DNA of 29,274 bases from CBDTTM01 sp965363355 (lineage in GTDB: Bacteria > Bacillota > Negativicutes > Selenomonadales > Selenomonadaceae). How positions within the stretch are numbered: position 1 is the first letter of the stretch; the number at the start of each line of letters is the position of its first letter. Below are positions 15,309-22,281 of this stretch, piece by piece. The notes below the pieces were generated by a model. That model saw nothing but the letters and a program-made list of their open reading frames with translations. It ran no database searches and was not told the DNA's origin. A program made the position numbers and the translations under genes. The stretch lies in contig CBDTTM010000009.1 of NCBI GenBank assembly GCA_965363355.1, positions 1 to 29,274 on the forward strand, read 5' to 3'.

Positions 15309-17018
15309 ATGCAGGAAAAAGACGGATTGAAAATAGTGATTGTAGGTCATGTCGATCATGGTAAATCCACAGTGATCGGCAGACTTCTATATGATACAGA
15401 ATCATTGCCCGAAGGGGCGGTAGACAAGGTCAAACGCATTGCCAAGGAAACAGGTAAACCTTTTGAATACGCCTATTTGCTCGATGCCTTTGAGGAAGAG
15501 CAGAAGCAAGGAATCACGATCGATACGACGCAGATCCAGTTTTTTACGAAAAAGCGCGAATACGTTTTGATCGATGCCCCGGGCCATAAGGAATTCCTCA
15601 AGAATATGATTTCGGGGGCGGCCAATGCCAACGCGGCGTTACTCGTTATCGACGCCCAGCAGGGCGTGCAGGAACAGTCGAAGCGCCATGGTTATATGCT
15701 ATCGCTTCTGGGCATCAAGAAAGTCTATGTCATCGTCAATAAGATGGATCTGGTCGATTATTCGGAAGATGTATTTAAAAATGTAGTTAAGGAAATGGGC
15801 GATTTTCTCGCGGGCCTTGGTGTTCATCCGCAGGCGTATATTCCAGTATCGGGTTTTTATGGCGAAAACATCTCGAAGCATTCCGATTCGATGCCTTGGT
15901 ATAAAGGCGAGCCGATTTTAGATGCCATTGATTTGATCCCGGGCGAAGATAACATCGACCGCAAGCCACTGCGCTTGCCGATACAGGATGTTTATAAATT
16001 TGACGATCGCCGCATCATTGCCGGTAGAATCGAAGCGGGGACACTTTCTGTCGGCGATGAGATTGCTATCTATCCGGGCGGCCGCAAGACCCGTATCGAG
16101 TCCATTGAGCACTGGAGCGAGCGCGACGCCAAAACCAGTGCCTCTGCCGGTGAATCCACCGGGATCACTGTTCGCGACGAGTTTTTCAACCAACGCGGTG
16201 AAATCATCACACATATCGGCGATACGCCGTCGCTTTCCAATCGTTTGCGGGCATCGTTGTTCTGGCTCGGTAAAAATCCTTTGGTCTTGCACAAAAAATA
16301 TCGCTTGAAGCTCGCGACGCAGGAAGTCGAATGCGAAGTCGAGACAATTTTGCGAGTCATCGATGCAGCCAGCCTCGACAGCAGCGAAGCGGCAGCAAAA
16401 ATAGCACTCAATGATGTGGCAGAGGTCATCTTGCGCTGTAAAGACGAAATCGCCTTTGATCTATTCGATCAGAACCAAGCGACGGGACGCTTTGTCATCG
16501 TCGATGGGTATGATGTCGCCGGCGGCGGTATCGTTGTAGCAGCTGAAGCAGCAGCAGCCCAAGCGGTGCAGCCGACCTTCGTTGAGGGCACGATTGAGGC
16601 ACGCGGGGATATCTTCGATGAATTCTATTATGATGTGGAATCCTATGAAGTCACAAAAGTGGCACAGCACAAAGATGTGTATAAGGTTGGCGATACGATA
16701 CCGACAGAGGGTGAAAGCTTTGCTTATCCGGATGATTTTGATATCATCATTTTGCGCGACCTGGCAGCTGTTTCCGTTCGAGACCGTAAGGTTACGGCGA
16801 TAAAGCCTCTGGCTGACTATCACTATGCAGATAAGCCTTTGATCAATGGCCGGGGCTTTGGCATCAAAGCGCAAAGTGAAGCGGATGTAAAAGCTTTGTT
16901 AGCTGAAAATGCTGCCTTGGCCGCAGATGATATTGCGGGGAAAGCAAAGTTTTCCAATAAGTGGTTCTTTTTTAACCAATATCGTCGCTTGACTTTTTAT
17001 TTTGACTATGTGATTTGA
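15309..17018 (+). CDS. cysN: Sulfate adenylyltransferase subunit 1 (GTPase) with an extra C-terminal region
   Basis: A 569-residue EF-Tu-like GTPase that drives APS synthesis by CysD. GTPase motifs: GHVDHGKS (13-20), GITID (68-72), DAPGH (89-93) and NKMD (144-147). Elongation-factor-like beta-barrels follow to about residue 410. Escherichia coli CysN is about 475 residues; here residues about 411-569 add a region starting with an Ala-rich linker (AAEAAAAQAVQ). It has no P-loop, so it is not the APS-kinase domain of CysNC fusions. I do not recognise it, and its end (KWFFFNQYRRLTFYFDYVI) is very aromatic. The ATG at 15309 follows AGGAAAAGGAGC; the longer upstream frame overlaps cysD and has no support. 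Last gene of the operon. Confidence 0.93.
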   Translation: MQEKDGLKIVIVGHVDHGKSTVIGRLLYDTESLPEGAVDKVKRIAKETGKPFEYAYLLDAFEEEQKQGITIDTTQIQFFTKKREYVLIDAPGHKEFLKNMISGAANANAALLVIDAQQGVQEQSKRHGYMLSLLGIKKVYVIVNKMDLVDYSEDVFKNVVKEMGDFLAGLGVHPQAYIPVSGFYGENISKHSDSMPWYKGEPILDAIDLIPGEDNIDRKPLRLPIQDVYKFDDRRIIAGRIEAGTLSVGDEIAIYPGGRKTRIESIEHWSERDAKTSASAGESTGITVRDEFFNQRGEIITHIGDTPSLSNRLRASLFWLGKNPLVLHKKYRLKLATQEVECEVETILRVIDAASLDSSEAAAKIALNDVAEVILRCKDEIAFDLFDQNQATGRFVIVDGYDVAGGGIVVAAEAAAAQAVQPTFVEGTIEARGDIFDEFYYDVESYEVTKVAQHKDVYKVGDTIPTEGESFAYPDDFDIIILRDLAAVSVRDRKVTAIKPLADYHYADKPLINGRGFGIKAQSEADVKALLAENAALAADDIAGKAKFSNKWFFFNQYRRLTFYFDYVI

Positions 17019-17037
17019 TAAAAAACGAATAAAGTCC

Positions 17038-17077
17038 AAAAACTGCCGCGAAATTGACTTCGCGGCAGTTTTTTTTT
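17038..17077. terminator. Bidirectional terminator between cysN and the minus-strand membrane gene
   Basis: Perfect 10-bp GC-rich stem CTGCCGCGAA (17043-17052) and TTCGCGGCAG (17059-17068) with a 6-base loop, A-run before and T-run after. It serves both convergent units. Confidence 0.92.
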
Positions 17078-17081
17078 GTTC

Positions 17082-17468
17082 CTATTGTATTTTTTTCCCT
17101 TTGTCTTGATAGGCGCGAAGCGAGGCGGCACCTTCTTCTTGCCACCAATCTTCATAGAGTTTGTTTTCAAGCTCGGAGTCGTTGCTGGACGGTACATTGA
17201 AATGTTTTTTGCAAGCGGCAGGTTCACCGTGCTTTTTATGGTAAGGGTGCGGTGAGCCAAATAAAAGCCGCAGCATAATGACTAGCCCGACCGATTGCCA
17301 ATACCCAATAATCGGAAATGATAAGAGGTCAGGTAAGATCGCATTCCAAAGCAGCATGACCAGCAGCCCAAAAACAAGCCCTAGAAGGAGGACTAAAAAA
17401 ATGCCGAGTGCTGTTTGCATGAGAATGTATTTTGTTTTGCTTGTGCAAAAATGACAATTAAATTGCAT
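17082..17468 (-). CDS. Small membrane protein encoded with an ECF sigma factor
   Basis: A 128-residue protein with two predicted membrane helices (about 17-41 and 51-70) and a polar C-terminal tail rich in His, Lys and Glu. The N-terminus has C5 and C8 as CHFC. The segment VMLLWNAILPDLL plus GYWQSVGLVIMLRLLFG resembles a family of small membrane proteins that I recall next to sigma-70 genes in various bacteria. The ribosome binding site AGGAG overlaps the stop codon of the sigma factor gene, so translation is coupled. A role in controlling that sigma factor (anti-sigma or signal input) is a reasonable guess but not shown. Confidence 0.72.
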   Translation of the reverse strand: MQFNCHFCTSKTKYILMQTALGIFLVLLLGLVFGLLVMLLWNAILPDLLSFPIIGYWQSVGLVIMLRLLFGSPHPYHKKHGEPAACKKHFNVPSSNDSELENKLYEDWWQEEGAASLRAYQDKGKKIQ

Positions 17469-17479
17469 GGGAAATTCTC

Positions 17480-18010
17480 CTATTCTTCATGAAGATTCGA
17501 CAAAGCTTTGCGGAGCGCTTGGGTGGCCCGGCTTTTTCTCGATAATAAGGTTCCGATTGGTTCGCGCCAGGCTGTTGCAAGCTCCTTGAAGCTGTAATGG
17601 TGAAGCTCTGTTGCAATCCAGATAGCACGCTGCTTCGGCTCAAGAGCAAAAAGTGCCATTTTGATCTTTGCCAGCGTTTCTTGCAGTTCTATTTCTTCTT
17701 GGGCACTGAGAGATGGGTCGATAAAGTCGGAGGCTATTTCTTTGTCTGTAAGTTCATCAAAAGAGATAGCTGGGCGCGAACGGCGAAAATAATCTTTCAT
17801 TCTATTTTTTACGGTTTGATAAAAATACGCCAGTAGATTTTCAATCGGTTGGTCGGTTGAAAGCCGATTGTATATATTAAAGGCAGCATCCGCCACGATA
17901 TCCTCAGCATCCATGGCGGAAATATCCTTCATGCGGCTTTTGACGTATAAAATCAGATTTTTTTGTTCTTGGCGAAGAATCCGGTTAAATTCAGCTTGTT
18001 GTTCCTGCAT
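17480..18010 (-). CDS. ECF-type RNA polymerase sigma factor
   Basis: A 176-residue sigma-70 family protein with only regions 2 and 4. Region 2 is about residues 10-80 (AMDAEDIVADAAFNIYNRL, FYQTVKNRMKDYFRRSRP) and region 4 about 118-172 (ALEPKQRAIWIATELHHYSFKELATAWREPIGTL), the latter with the -35-binding helix-turn-helix. AAGGAA precedes the ATG. It is followed at once by a membrane protein gene, a common arrangement for ECF sigma factors and their regulators, and preceded by a PAS-like gene on the same strand. No classic ZAS-type anti-sigma domain is visible nearby. Confidence 0.88.
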   Translation of the reverse strand: MQEQQAEFNRILRQEQKNLILYVKSRMKDISAMDAEDIVADAAFNIYNRLSTDQPIENLLAYFYQTVKNRMKDYFRRSRPAISFDELTDKEIASDFIDPSLSAQEEIELQETLAKIKMALFALEPKQRAIWIATELHHYSFKELATAWREPIGTLLSRKSRATQALRKALSNLHEE

Positions 18011-18113
18011 AAAAGCATTCCTTAAGGGCCCTGCACTCGATCAAGAAAATTCTCGGACAAGGCAGAACATATTTTATGAGGGGAGAGTCGCAGTCTTCGA
18101 TGTTGATATCCGA

Positions 18114-18464
18114 TTACGCATTTGCATCTACAGCATCATAGTCGATGGTGATGCCTACGCCAAAGTGTACGAAAATATCGGGTTCATTTGCAACCGGCAG
18201 CCAATAGGCTATGATGGGTTTCCCATTGACGTCCTGCTTGCTGTAAGTAGCTTGTCCGGAAGAAAGAGCTTTGTTGGCTTTGCAGCCGCGATGAGCTTCT
18301 GGTCCGCCTTGTGAGGAACACTTTGTTCCGACTGTGCGCATTCCGGCACAGGCTTTGTTGACCGCTAGGACCTCACGGCTCTTATGAACGAGGGTTACTG
18401 GTTCAGGGAAACTTTCCCACATAGAATGGAATGCATCCAGTATTTTTTGATCGATGGTTAACAT
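18114..18464 (-). CDS. Small PAS-like protein with clustered Cys and His
   Basis: A 116-residue soluble protein resembling a lone PAS domain: FPEPVTLVHKSREVLAVNKAC (PAS beta-strands and first helix), VGTKCSSQGG and HRGCKANKALSSGQ, then IIAYWLPVANE and FVHFGVGITIDY as the closing strands. C49, H58 and C61 lie together in the segment that in many PAS domains reads G-x-x-C ... C-x-x-x; C39 is nearby. This could bind a metal or cluster or sense redox state; no ligand is shown. No output domain is attached. AAAGGAGCG lies upstream of the ATG. It lies 103 bases before the sigma factor gene on the same strand, so it could deliver a signal to that unit. Confidence 0.62.
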   Translation of the reverse strand: MLTIDQKILDAFHSMWESFPEPVTLVHKSREVLAVNKACAGMRTVGTKCSSQGGPEAHRGCKANKALSSGQATYSKQDVNGKPIIAYWLPVANEPDIFVHFGVGITIDYDAVDANA

Positions 18465-18909
18465 GATAAAATCGCTCCTTTAAATAGCTTTGGATTTTGT
18501 TGACACTTAGTAAGACGCAGGTCGGCGCTTTTTATTGCATGGACAAAAAATATATCGCTTATAAAAGAATTTCAAATGGAATGATGCAGGTAAAACAGGC
18601 GTTGCATCAAGAAGATACGATAAGTATTTTTATTATAATCGATGTTTTGTTTAAGTCAATACAAAAGAGCGTCCCTTGAACTGAAATAATTAAAGGCGAT
18701 ACATGTTGAAAAACCCTTAAAACCCTTTATTTTCCAGTGAATAATAAAGTGGAACTAAAGTCCTTTTCATCGTCAAAAGCATTGTCGCAAGCTTGTTTTG
18801 ATGATAAGATAATAGGTATGATTGCTGGCTTTTTCGTTTGCGTAAAAACTGGCAGCAGATGTATTTATTTGGTAAGAAATCATTCTATATAAAGGGGTTG
18901 GACGGTTTT
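18465..18909. other. Intergenic region between the PAS-like gene and the chemotaxis gene
   Basis: A 445-base AT-rich stretch between divergent genes. A 60-codon plus-strand frame (18497-18679) has no good ribosome binding site and no recognisable protein. A candidate promoter for the chemotaxis gene is TTGTCG (18782-18787), 17 bases, TAAGAT (18805-18810). No clear sigma-28-type motility promoter was seen. Nothing else could be supported. Confidence 0.4.
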
Positions 18910-20949
18910 ATGAAATTTACACAAAGTATTCGGTTTCGTCTCATGTCTATCATTGCTTTGCTTGTAGTTGGTACCTTGTTCATCGTATCCGGGAGTGGTT
19001 ATTATATTTCAGAAAAATACCTTAAAGAAAGCCTTGATCAAACGCAGCAGGCGACTGCGGCAAGCGGGGCAGCCCATGTAAAAGTGGAGCTTGAAAAAGA
19101 TGTATTGCAGCTCGAAGACCTATCGACGATAGCGAGGGTCCAAAGCGGCGTCAAAGAAAGCATTGTACCTGCATTGAAGGAAGTCCACACCAGGATGGGC
19201 AGTCTGGATCATTTGTTTTATGCTTCTCTTGATGGGAAAGCTGTCAACGAAGAGAATGCTGCTGGTGAGTATGCTGATCGAGAATATTTTCAAAAAGTTG
19301 TAAATACAAAAAAACCATATGTGTCGGAAGTCTTGATTTCCCGCACAACCAATAAACAAACCGTAGTCCTGGCTGTTCCGGTCATCGTTAAAGGCCAGTT
19401 GACAGGCGTTATTTTCGGTACATATTCACTTGATAAAATCATGCCAATCATAGAGGACATCAAATTCAAGACAGAAGGTTATGGCGTGTTGCTTTCGCGG
19501 CAGGGCTTATATCTTGCGGATGGCAGGCATCCTGAATTCATCGGTAAAGTGAATTTAAGTACCGGTGAAATCAAAGAAGACTTAAAAAATACGCTTGGCG
19601 GTAAAAATCTCGATTCTCGTCTGACAACAGGGTTCCAGCAGGCGACGAGTGAAAATAGCCGCGTTCCAGTAAGCTATGCGTCTCTCGATGGCGTCGAACG
19701 CGTTGGCTCGATTAGTCCGATTGAGCTTCCTGGTGGCCAAGTTTGGTATCTCTTGATGACGACGAGCCAGGCCGATGCAACGAGTGAAGTTGCGTCATTG
19801 TCACATATACTATTGGGGCTTTCACTCTTGTGCCTCATTATCGTTTTAGGCTTGGTCTTCTGGCTGAGCAACTCTTTTGTGCGGCCGATTATTCGCATCA
19901 ATGAATTGCTCAAAGAAACAGCAGCCGGAAATTTGCAAGAAATCAAGAAAACGATCACGGATAAAAGTGAGTTTGGTCAGTTATCCGACAATATGATGTT
20001 GATGAATAAAAATTTGCGAGCTCTTGTACAGCAAGTCCATGCCCAGGCTGAACAGCTGGCAGCTTCGAGTGAAGAATTGACTGCTAGTGCCCAGCAATCT
20101 GCGGATGCTTCAAATCAGATCGCTGGCTCGATTACGGAAGTTGCCCATGGAGCTGAACGGCAATCCAATTCAGCCGATAATATCGCAGGAATTTCCCAGC
20201 GTATGGCGAGAAAAGTAGAACAGATCTCTAGTAAATCGAATGAGGCTTCCGTTATTGCCGATAGCACATCAAAATCAGCGCAGGCAGGGCTGGCGGCAGT
20301 CAATAAAACCGTTGAACAGATCAATGAAATCGGCCGTGGCACGGAAGACACCGCAGCAGCTATAACTGAGCTCAGTGGCAGCTCCGAAGAAATTCGCGAG
20401 ATCATATCCTTGATATCCGCGATTTCCGGACAGACCAATCTTTTAGCATTGAATGCAGCCATAGAAGCTGCTCGAGCAGGTGAACACGGCCGAGGCTTTG
20501 CGGTCGTTGCTGAGGAAGTGCGCAAGCTTGCGGAAGAATCCAATCAAGCTGCACAAAAAATTGGTTCTTTGGTTGAGAAGAATGAAGTCAACTTAAAGCA
20601 GGTCATTGCAATTACGCAGGCGGGCAAAGAAAATATGGAAAGTGGCATTTCTCTGGTTCGCGGTACGGGAGAATCTTTCCGCAGCATTGCCGATGGAGTT
20701 CTAGAACTTTCCGGTGAGATACAGAATATCTCACAATCCATCAAGGATATTGCCGATGGCAATAAAACGCTCGTATCGGCAATCGAAGAAATCGATGTCG
20801 CTAGTAAATCAGCGGCAGCTGAGTCCGAGAACGTTTCGGCAGCCACGCAGGAGCAATCTGCGTCCATGGAAGAAATTGCCTCGGGCAGCCATCATCTAGC
20901 TGTTTTGGCGATGGAATTACAGGAAGCTATAGCGAAATTTAAGCTCTAA
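18910..20949 (+). CDS. Methyl-accepting chemotaxis protein with extracytoplasmic Cache-like sensor
   Basis: A 679-residue transmembrane chemoreceptor. TM1 is about residues 11-33 and TM2 about 297-320 (LLGLSLLCLIIVLGLVFWL). The domain between resembles a double-Cache sensor (EYADREYFQKVVNTKKPYVS; GVIFGTYSLDKI; GYGVLLSRQGLYL). A HAMP region follows, then the long coiled-coil signalling domain with the conserved hairpin tip (about 497-550: EIISLISAISGQTNLLALN, AARAGEHGRGFAVVAEEVRKLAEES). Gln/Glu-rich heptads flank the tip as methylation regions. The ligand cannot be told from sequence. The ATG at 18910 gives a normal N-terminus; the frame opens further upstream with a TTG at 18838, and ATG 18859 is possible. 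Implies chemotaxis genes elsewhere. Confidence 0.93.
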   Translation: MKFTQSIRFRLMSIIALLVVGTLFIVSGSGYYISEKYLKESLDQTQQATAASGAAHVKVELEKDVLQLEDLSTIARVQSGVKESIVPALKEVHTRMGSLDHLFYASLDGKAVNEENAAGEYADREYFQKVVNTKKPYVSEVLISRTTNKQTVVLAVPVIVKGQLTGVIFGTYSLDKIMPIIEDIKFKTEGYGVLLSRQGLYLADGRHPEFIGKVNLSTGEIKEDLKNTLGGKNLDSRLTTGFQQATSENSRVPVSYASLDGVERVGSISPIELPGGQVWYLLMTTSQADATSEVASLSHILLGLSLLCLIIVLGLVFWLSNSFVRPIIRINELLKETAAGNLQEIKKTITDKSEFGQLSDNMMLMNKNLRALVQQVHAQAEQLAASSEELTASAQQSADASNQIAGSITEVAHGAERQSNSADNIAGISQRMARKVEQISSKSNEASVIADSTSKSAQAGLAAVNKTVEQINEIGRGTEDTAAAITELSGSSEEIREIISLISAISGQTNLLALNAAIEAARAGEHGRGFAVVAEEVRKLAEESNQAAQKIGSLVEKNEVNLKQVIAITQAGKENMESGISLVRGTGESFRSIADGVLELSGEIQNISQSIKDIADGNKTLVSAIEEIDVASKSAAAESENVSAATQEQSASMEEIASGSHHLAVLAMELQEAIAKFKL

Positions 20950-20970
20950 ACGATATAAGCAGGTTCAGAT

Positions 20971-21008
20971 AAAACGCAATGGGGATTTTTCCATTGCGTT
21001 TTGTTTTG
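20971..21008 (+). terminator. Terminator of the chemotaxis gene
   Basis: Perfect 12-bp stem AAAACGCAATGG (20971-20982) and CCATTGCGTTTT (20991-21002) with an 8-base loop and further T residues. Confidence 0.88.
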
Positions 21009-21015
21009 TTATAAT
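21007..21015 (+). promoter_or_regulatory. Extended -10 promoter for the CPBP protease gene
   Basis: TGT-TATAAT is an extended -10 immediately after the preceding terminator, about 38 bases before the start codon. No good -35 is visible, as is common for extended -10 promoters. Confidence 0.45.
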
Positions 21016-21052
21016 GGATGAAGAAATATAGCTGGTAAGGAGGAACATTATA

Positions 21053-21922
21053 TTGTCATTTGATTTGAATTATGCAGCCTATATTTTTTTATATGCAGCA
21101 GTTGCAGTCTTGTTGGTTGGCAAAGTTCGAGGCCGCAAACTTGCCTGGATTTTCGTGGGGCTTGCCCTGTTCACAGCCTTGTTTGTGGGACAGCTCGATT
21201 CCTATGTTTTTTTGCCGATTGTTTTATTGGCCTATGCGTTGAATGGTATCGGTAGGAAGCAGCCAGCATCCTTTGGTGTACGTCTTTTTGGGGGTATTAT
21301 AGCCATGGTGTTGCTGACGGTATTGGCGGTGCATGGAATCAAAGGATTTCATAATCTGTTGGTTCTCGATGGCGTAAACGTCAGCAAAGATGGGCTGCCA
21401 TTCACGATGTATCTTAATATGGATAAAGCTTTGGCGGGGATTTTTGTGCTTGCATTTATGCCGATCTCTCGCGAGCGTCCTGCCGATTGGCATAAGCTGC
21501 TTTTAAAAACCAGTTTATTTGCCGTGCTTTTTGGCTTCTTTTTGCTCGGGTTGGCTGTACTTTGCGGGAAAATCCATTGGGATCCTAAAATTCCGAGCTT
21601 CAGTTGGATTTGGGCAATCAACAATTTGCTGTTTGTTTCCATGGCAGAAGAGGCCCTTTTTCGAGGATTTATTCAAAAAAATCTAGTGAGCGTATTTTCT
21701 CGCTGGGAAAAAGGCCCGTATCTTGCGCTGCTGATAACATCGCTGCTCTTTGCCTTTGCTCATTATGCGGGCGGGATAGCGTATAGTATCTGGGGGCTTT
21801 TGGCAGGACTTGGCTATGGCTGGTTGTATCTTGTCACGGGCCGAATCGAGGCGAGCATAGTGGCGCATTTTATCTTGAATGCCATGCATTTTTTCCTCTT
21901 TACCTATCCGGTATTGGGGTGA
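21053..21922 (+). CDS. CPBP-family intramembrane metalloprotease (CAAX protease-like)
   Basis: A 289-residue polytopic membrane protein with about eight hydrophobic segments. The three hallmark motifs of the CPBP/Abi family are intact: E199-E200-x3-R204 (AEEALFRGF), F233-x3-H237 (FAFAH) and H272-x3-N276 (HFILN), which form the metal-dependent active site within the membrane. Family members process peptides or membrane proteins in bacteria; the substrate here is unknown. The start is TTG 21053, nine bases after AAGGAGG. It appears to be a single gene, closed by a weak terminator near 22062-22088. No bacteriocin or peptide gene is seen beside it. Confidence 0.88.
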   Translation: MSFDLNYAAYIFLYAAVAVLLVGKVRGRKLAWIFVGLALFTALFVGQLDSYVFLPIVLLAYALNGIGRKQPASFGVRLFGGIIAMVLLTVLAVHGIKGFHNLLVLDGVNVSKDGLPFTMYLNMDKALAGIFVLAFMPISRERPADWHKLLLKTSLFAVLFGFFLLGLAVLCGKIHWDPKIPSFSWIWAINNLLFVSMAEEALFRGFIQKNLVSVFSRWEKGPYLALLITSLLFAFAHYAGGIAYSIWGLLAGLGYGWLYLVTGRIEASIVAHFILNAMHFFLFTYPVLG

Positions 21923-22061
21923 GCGCTTTATTGTTTGGAAGTATGTTTACTGGACAATTATAGAGCGTCTATCGATAAAAATCCTCATGGATTGTTATAG
22001 GCAATGGACATAGCTGTTGATAAAATGTGTTTAACATAGAAGACACGCGATTTTATATGTG

Positions 22062-22088
22062 GGCGCTCTTATTTTGAGAGTGCCTTTT
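22062..22088 (+). terminator. Probable terminator of the CPBP gene
   Basis: GGCGCTCT (22062-22069) pairs with AGAGTGCC (22077-22084) with one wobble pair, followed by TTTT. It lies 140 bases after the stop codon, rather far. Confidence 0.5.
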
Positions 22089-22132
22089 CGTGTTGGGTAA
22101 TTTTGATTTGGGAATAAAAATAAATCTCTCTA

Positions 22133-22161
22133 TTGACTAAATGAGAATGAGTATCTATAAT
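22133..22161 (+). promoter_or_regulatory. Promoter of the TonB-dependent receptor gene
   Basis: -35 TTGACT (22133-22138), 17-base spacer, -10 TATAAT (22156-22161). Near-consensus, with Fur-like sequence inside the spacer and after the -10. Confidence 0.75.
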
Positions 22162-22180
22162 GAATGAGAAAGATAATCAA
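22141..22180. promoter_or_regulatory. Fur-like sites over the receptor promoter
   Basis: ATGAGAATGAGTATC (22141-22155, within the spacer) and TGAATGAGAAAGATAATCA (22161-22179) both resemble the GATAATGATAATC-type Fur repeat. The match is partial; iron control is inferred from it and from the receptor gene downstream. Confidence 0.45.
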
Positions 22181-22234
22181 TTGCAGGTTTAATAATTAAT
22201 GACTAATGTCAGTCATTAATTATTAAACCTGCAA
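22181..22234. repeat. Perfect 24-bp inverted repeat (operator or mRNA hairpin)
   Basis: Arms 22181-22204 and 22211-22234 are exact reverse complements around a 6-base centre (AATGTC). The inner part TGACT-N6-AGTCA resembles the palindromes bound by TetR-family repressors, and a TetR gene lies downstream of the receptor. In the mRNA it would form a long AU-rich stem about 38 bases before the ribosome binding site. No T-run follows, so it is not a simple terminator. Confidence 0.9.
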
Positions 22235-22281
22235 GGAAGACAACTGTTATTTATTTTAAAATATGATTTAAGGAGATTTTT

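Larger units (their letters stand above)
21923..22281. other. Intergenic regulatory region before the TonB-dependent receptor
   Basis: A 359-base stretch with no gene. It contains a terminator for the upstream gene, then a strong promoter, Fur-like elements and a long perfect inverted repeat (each listed separately), and finally AAGGAG before the receptor start. The part between 21930 and 22055 shows nothing I can name. Confidence 0.6.

Noticed and set aside
15309..17018. CysN as a bifunctional CysNC with APS kinase
   Set aside because: The C-terminal region has no second P-loop or other APS-kinase motif; only the GTPase P-loop at residues 13-20 is present.
18497..18679. A 60-codon plus-strand frame before the chemotaxis gene
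   Set aside because: No good ribosome binding site, no family resemblance, and the sequence looks like AT-rich intergenic DNA.
22181..22234. The palindrome before the receptor gene as an intrinsic terminator or as an insertion-sequence end
   Set aside because: No T-run follows it, the stem is AT-rich, and there is no transposase or target duplication nearby. It lies between a good promoter and the start codon of the gene it serves.
21923..22281. Cobalamin riboswitch before the receptor gene
   Set aside because: I saw no B12-box-like conserved sequence in the leader; the Fur-like elements and palindrome explain the region better. A covariance-model search would settle it.
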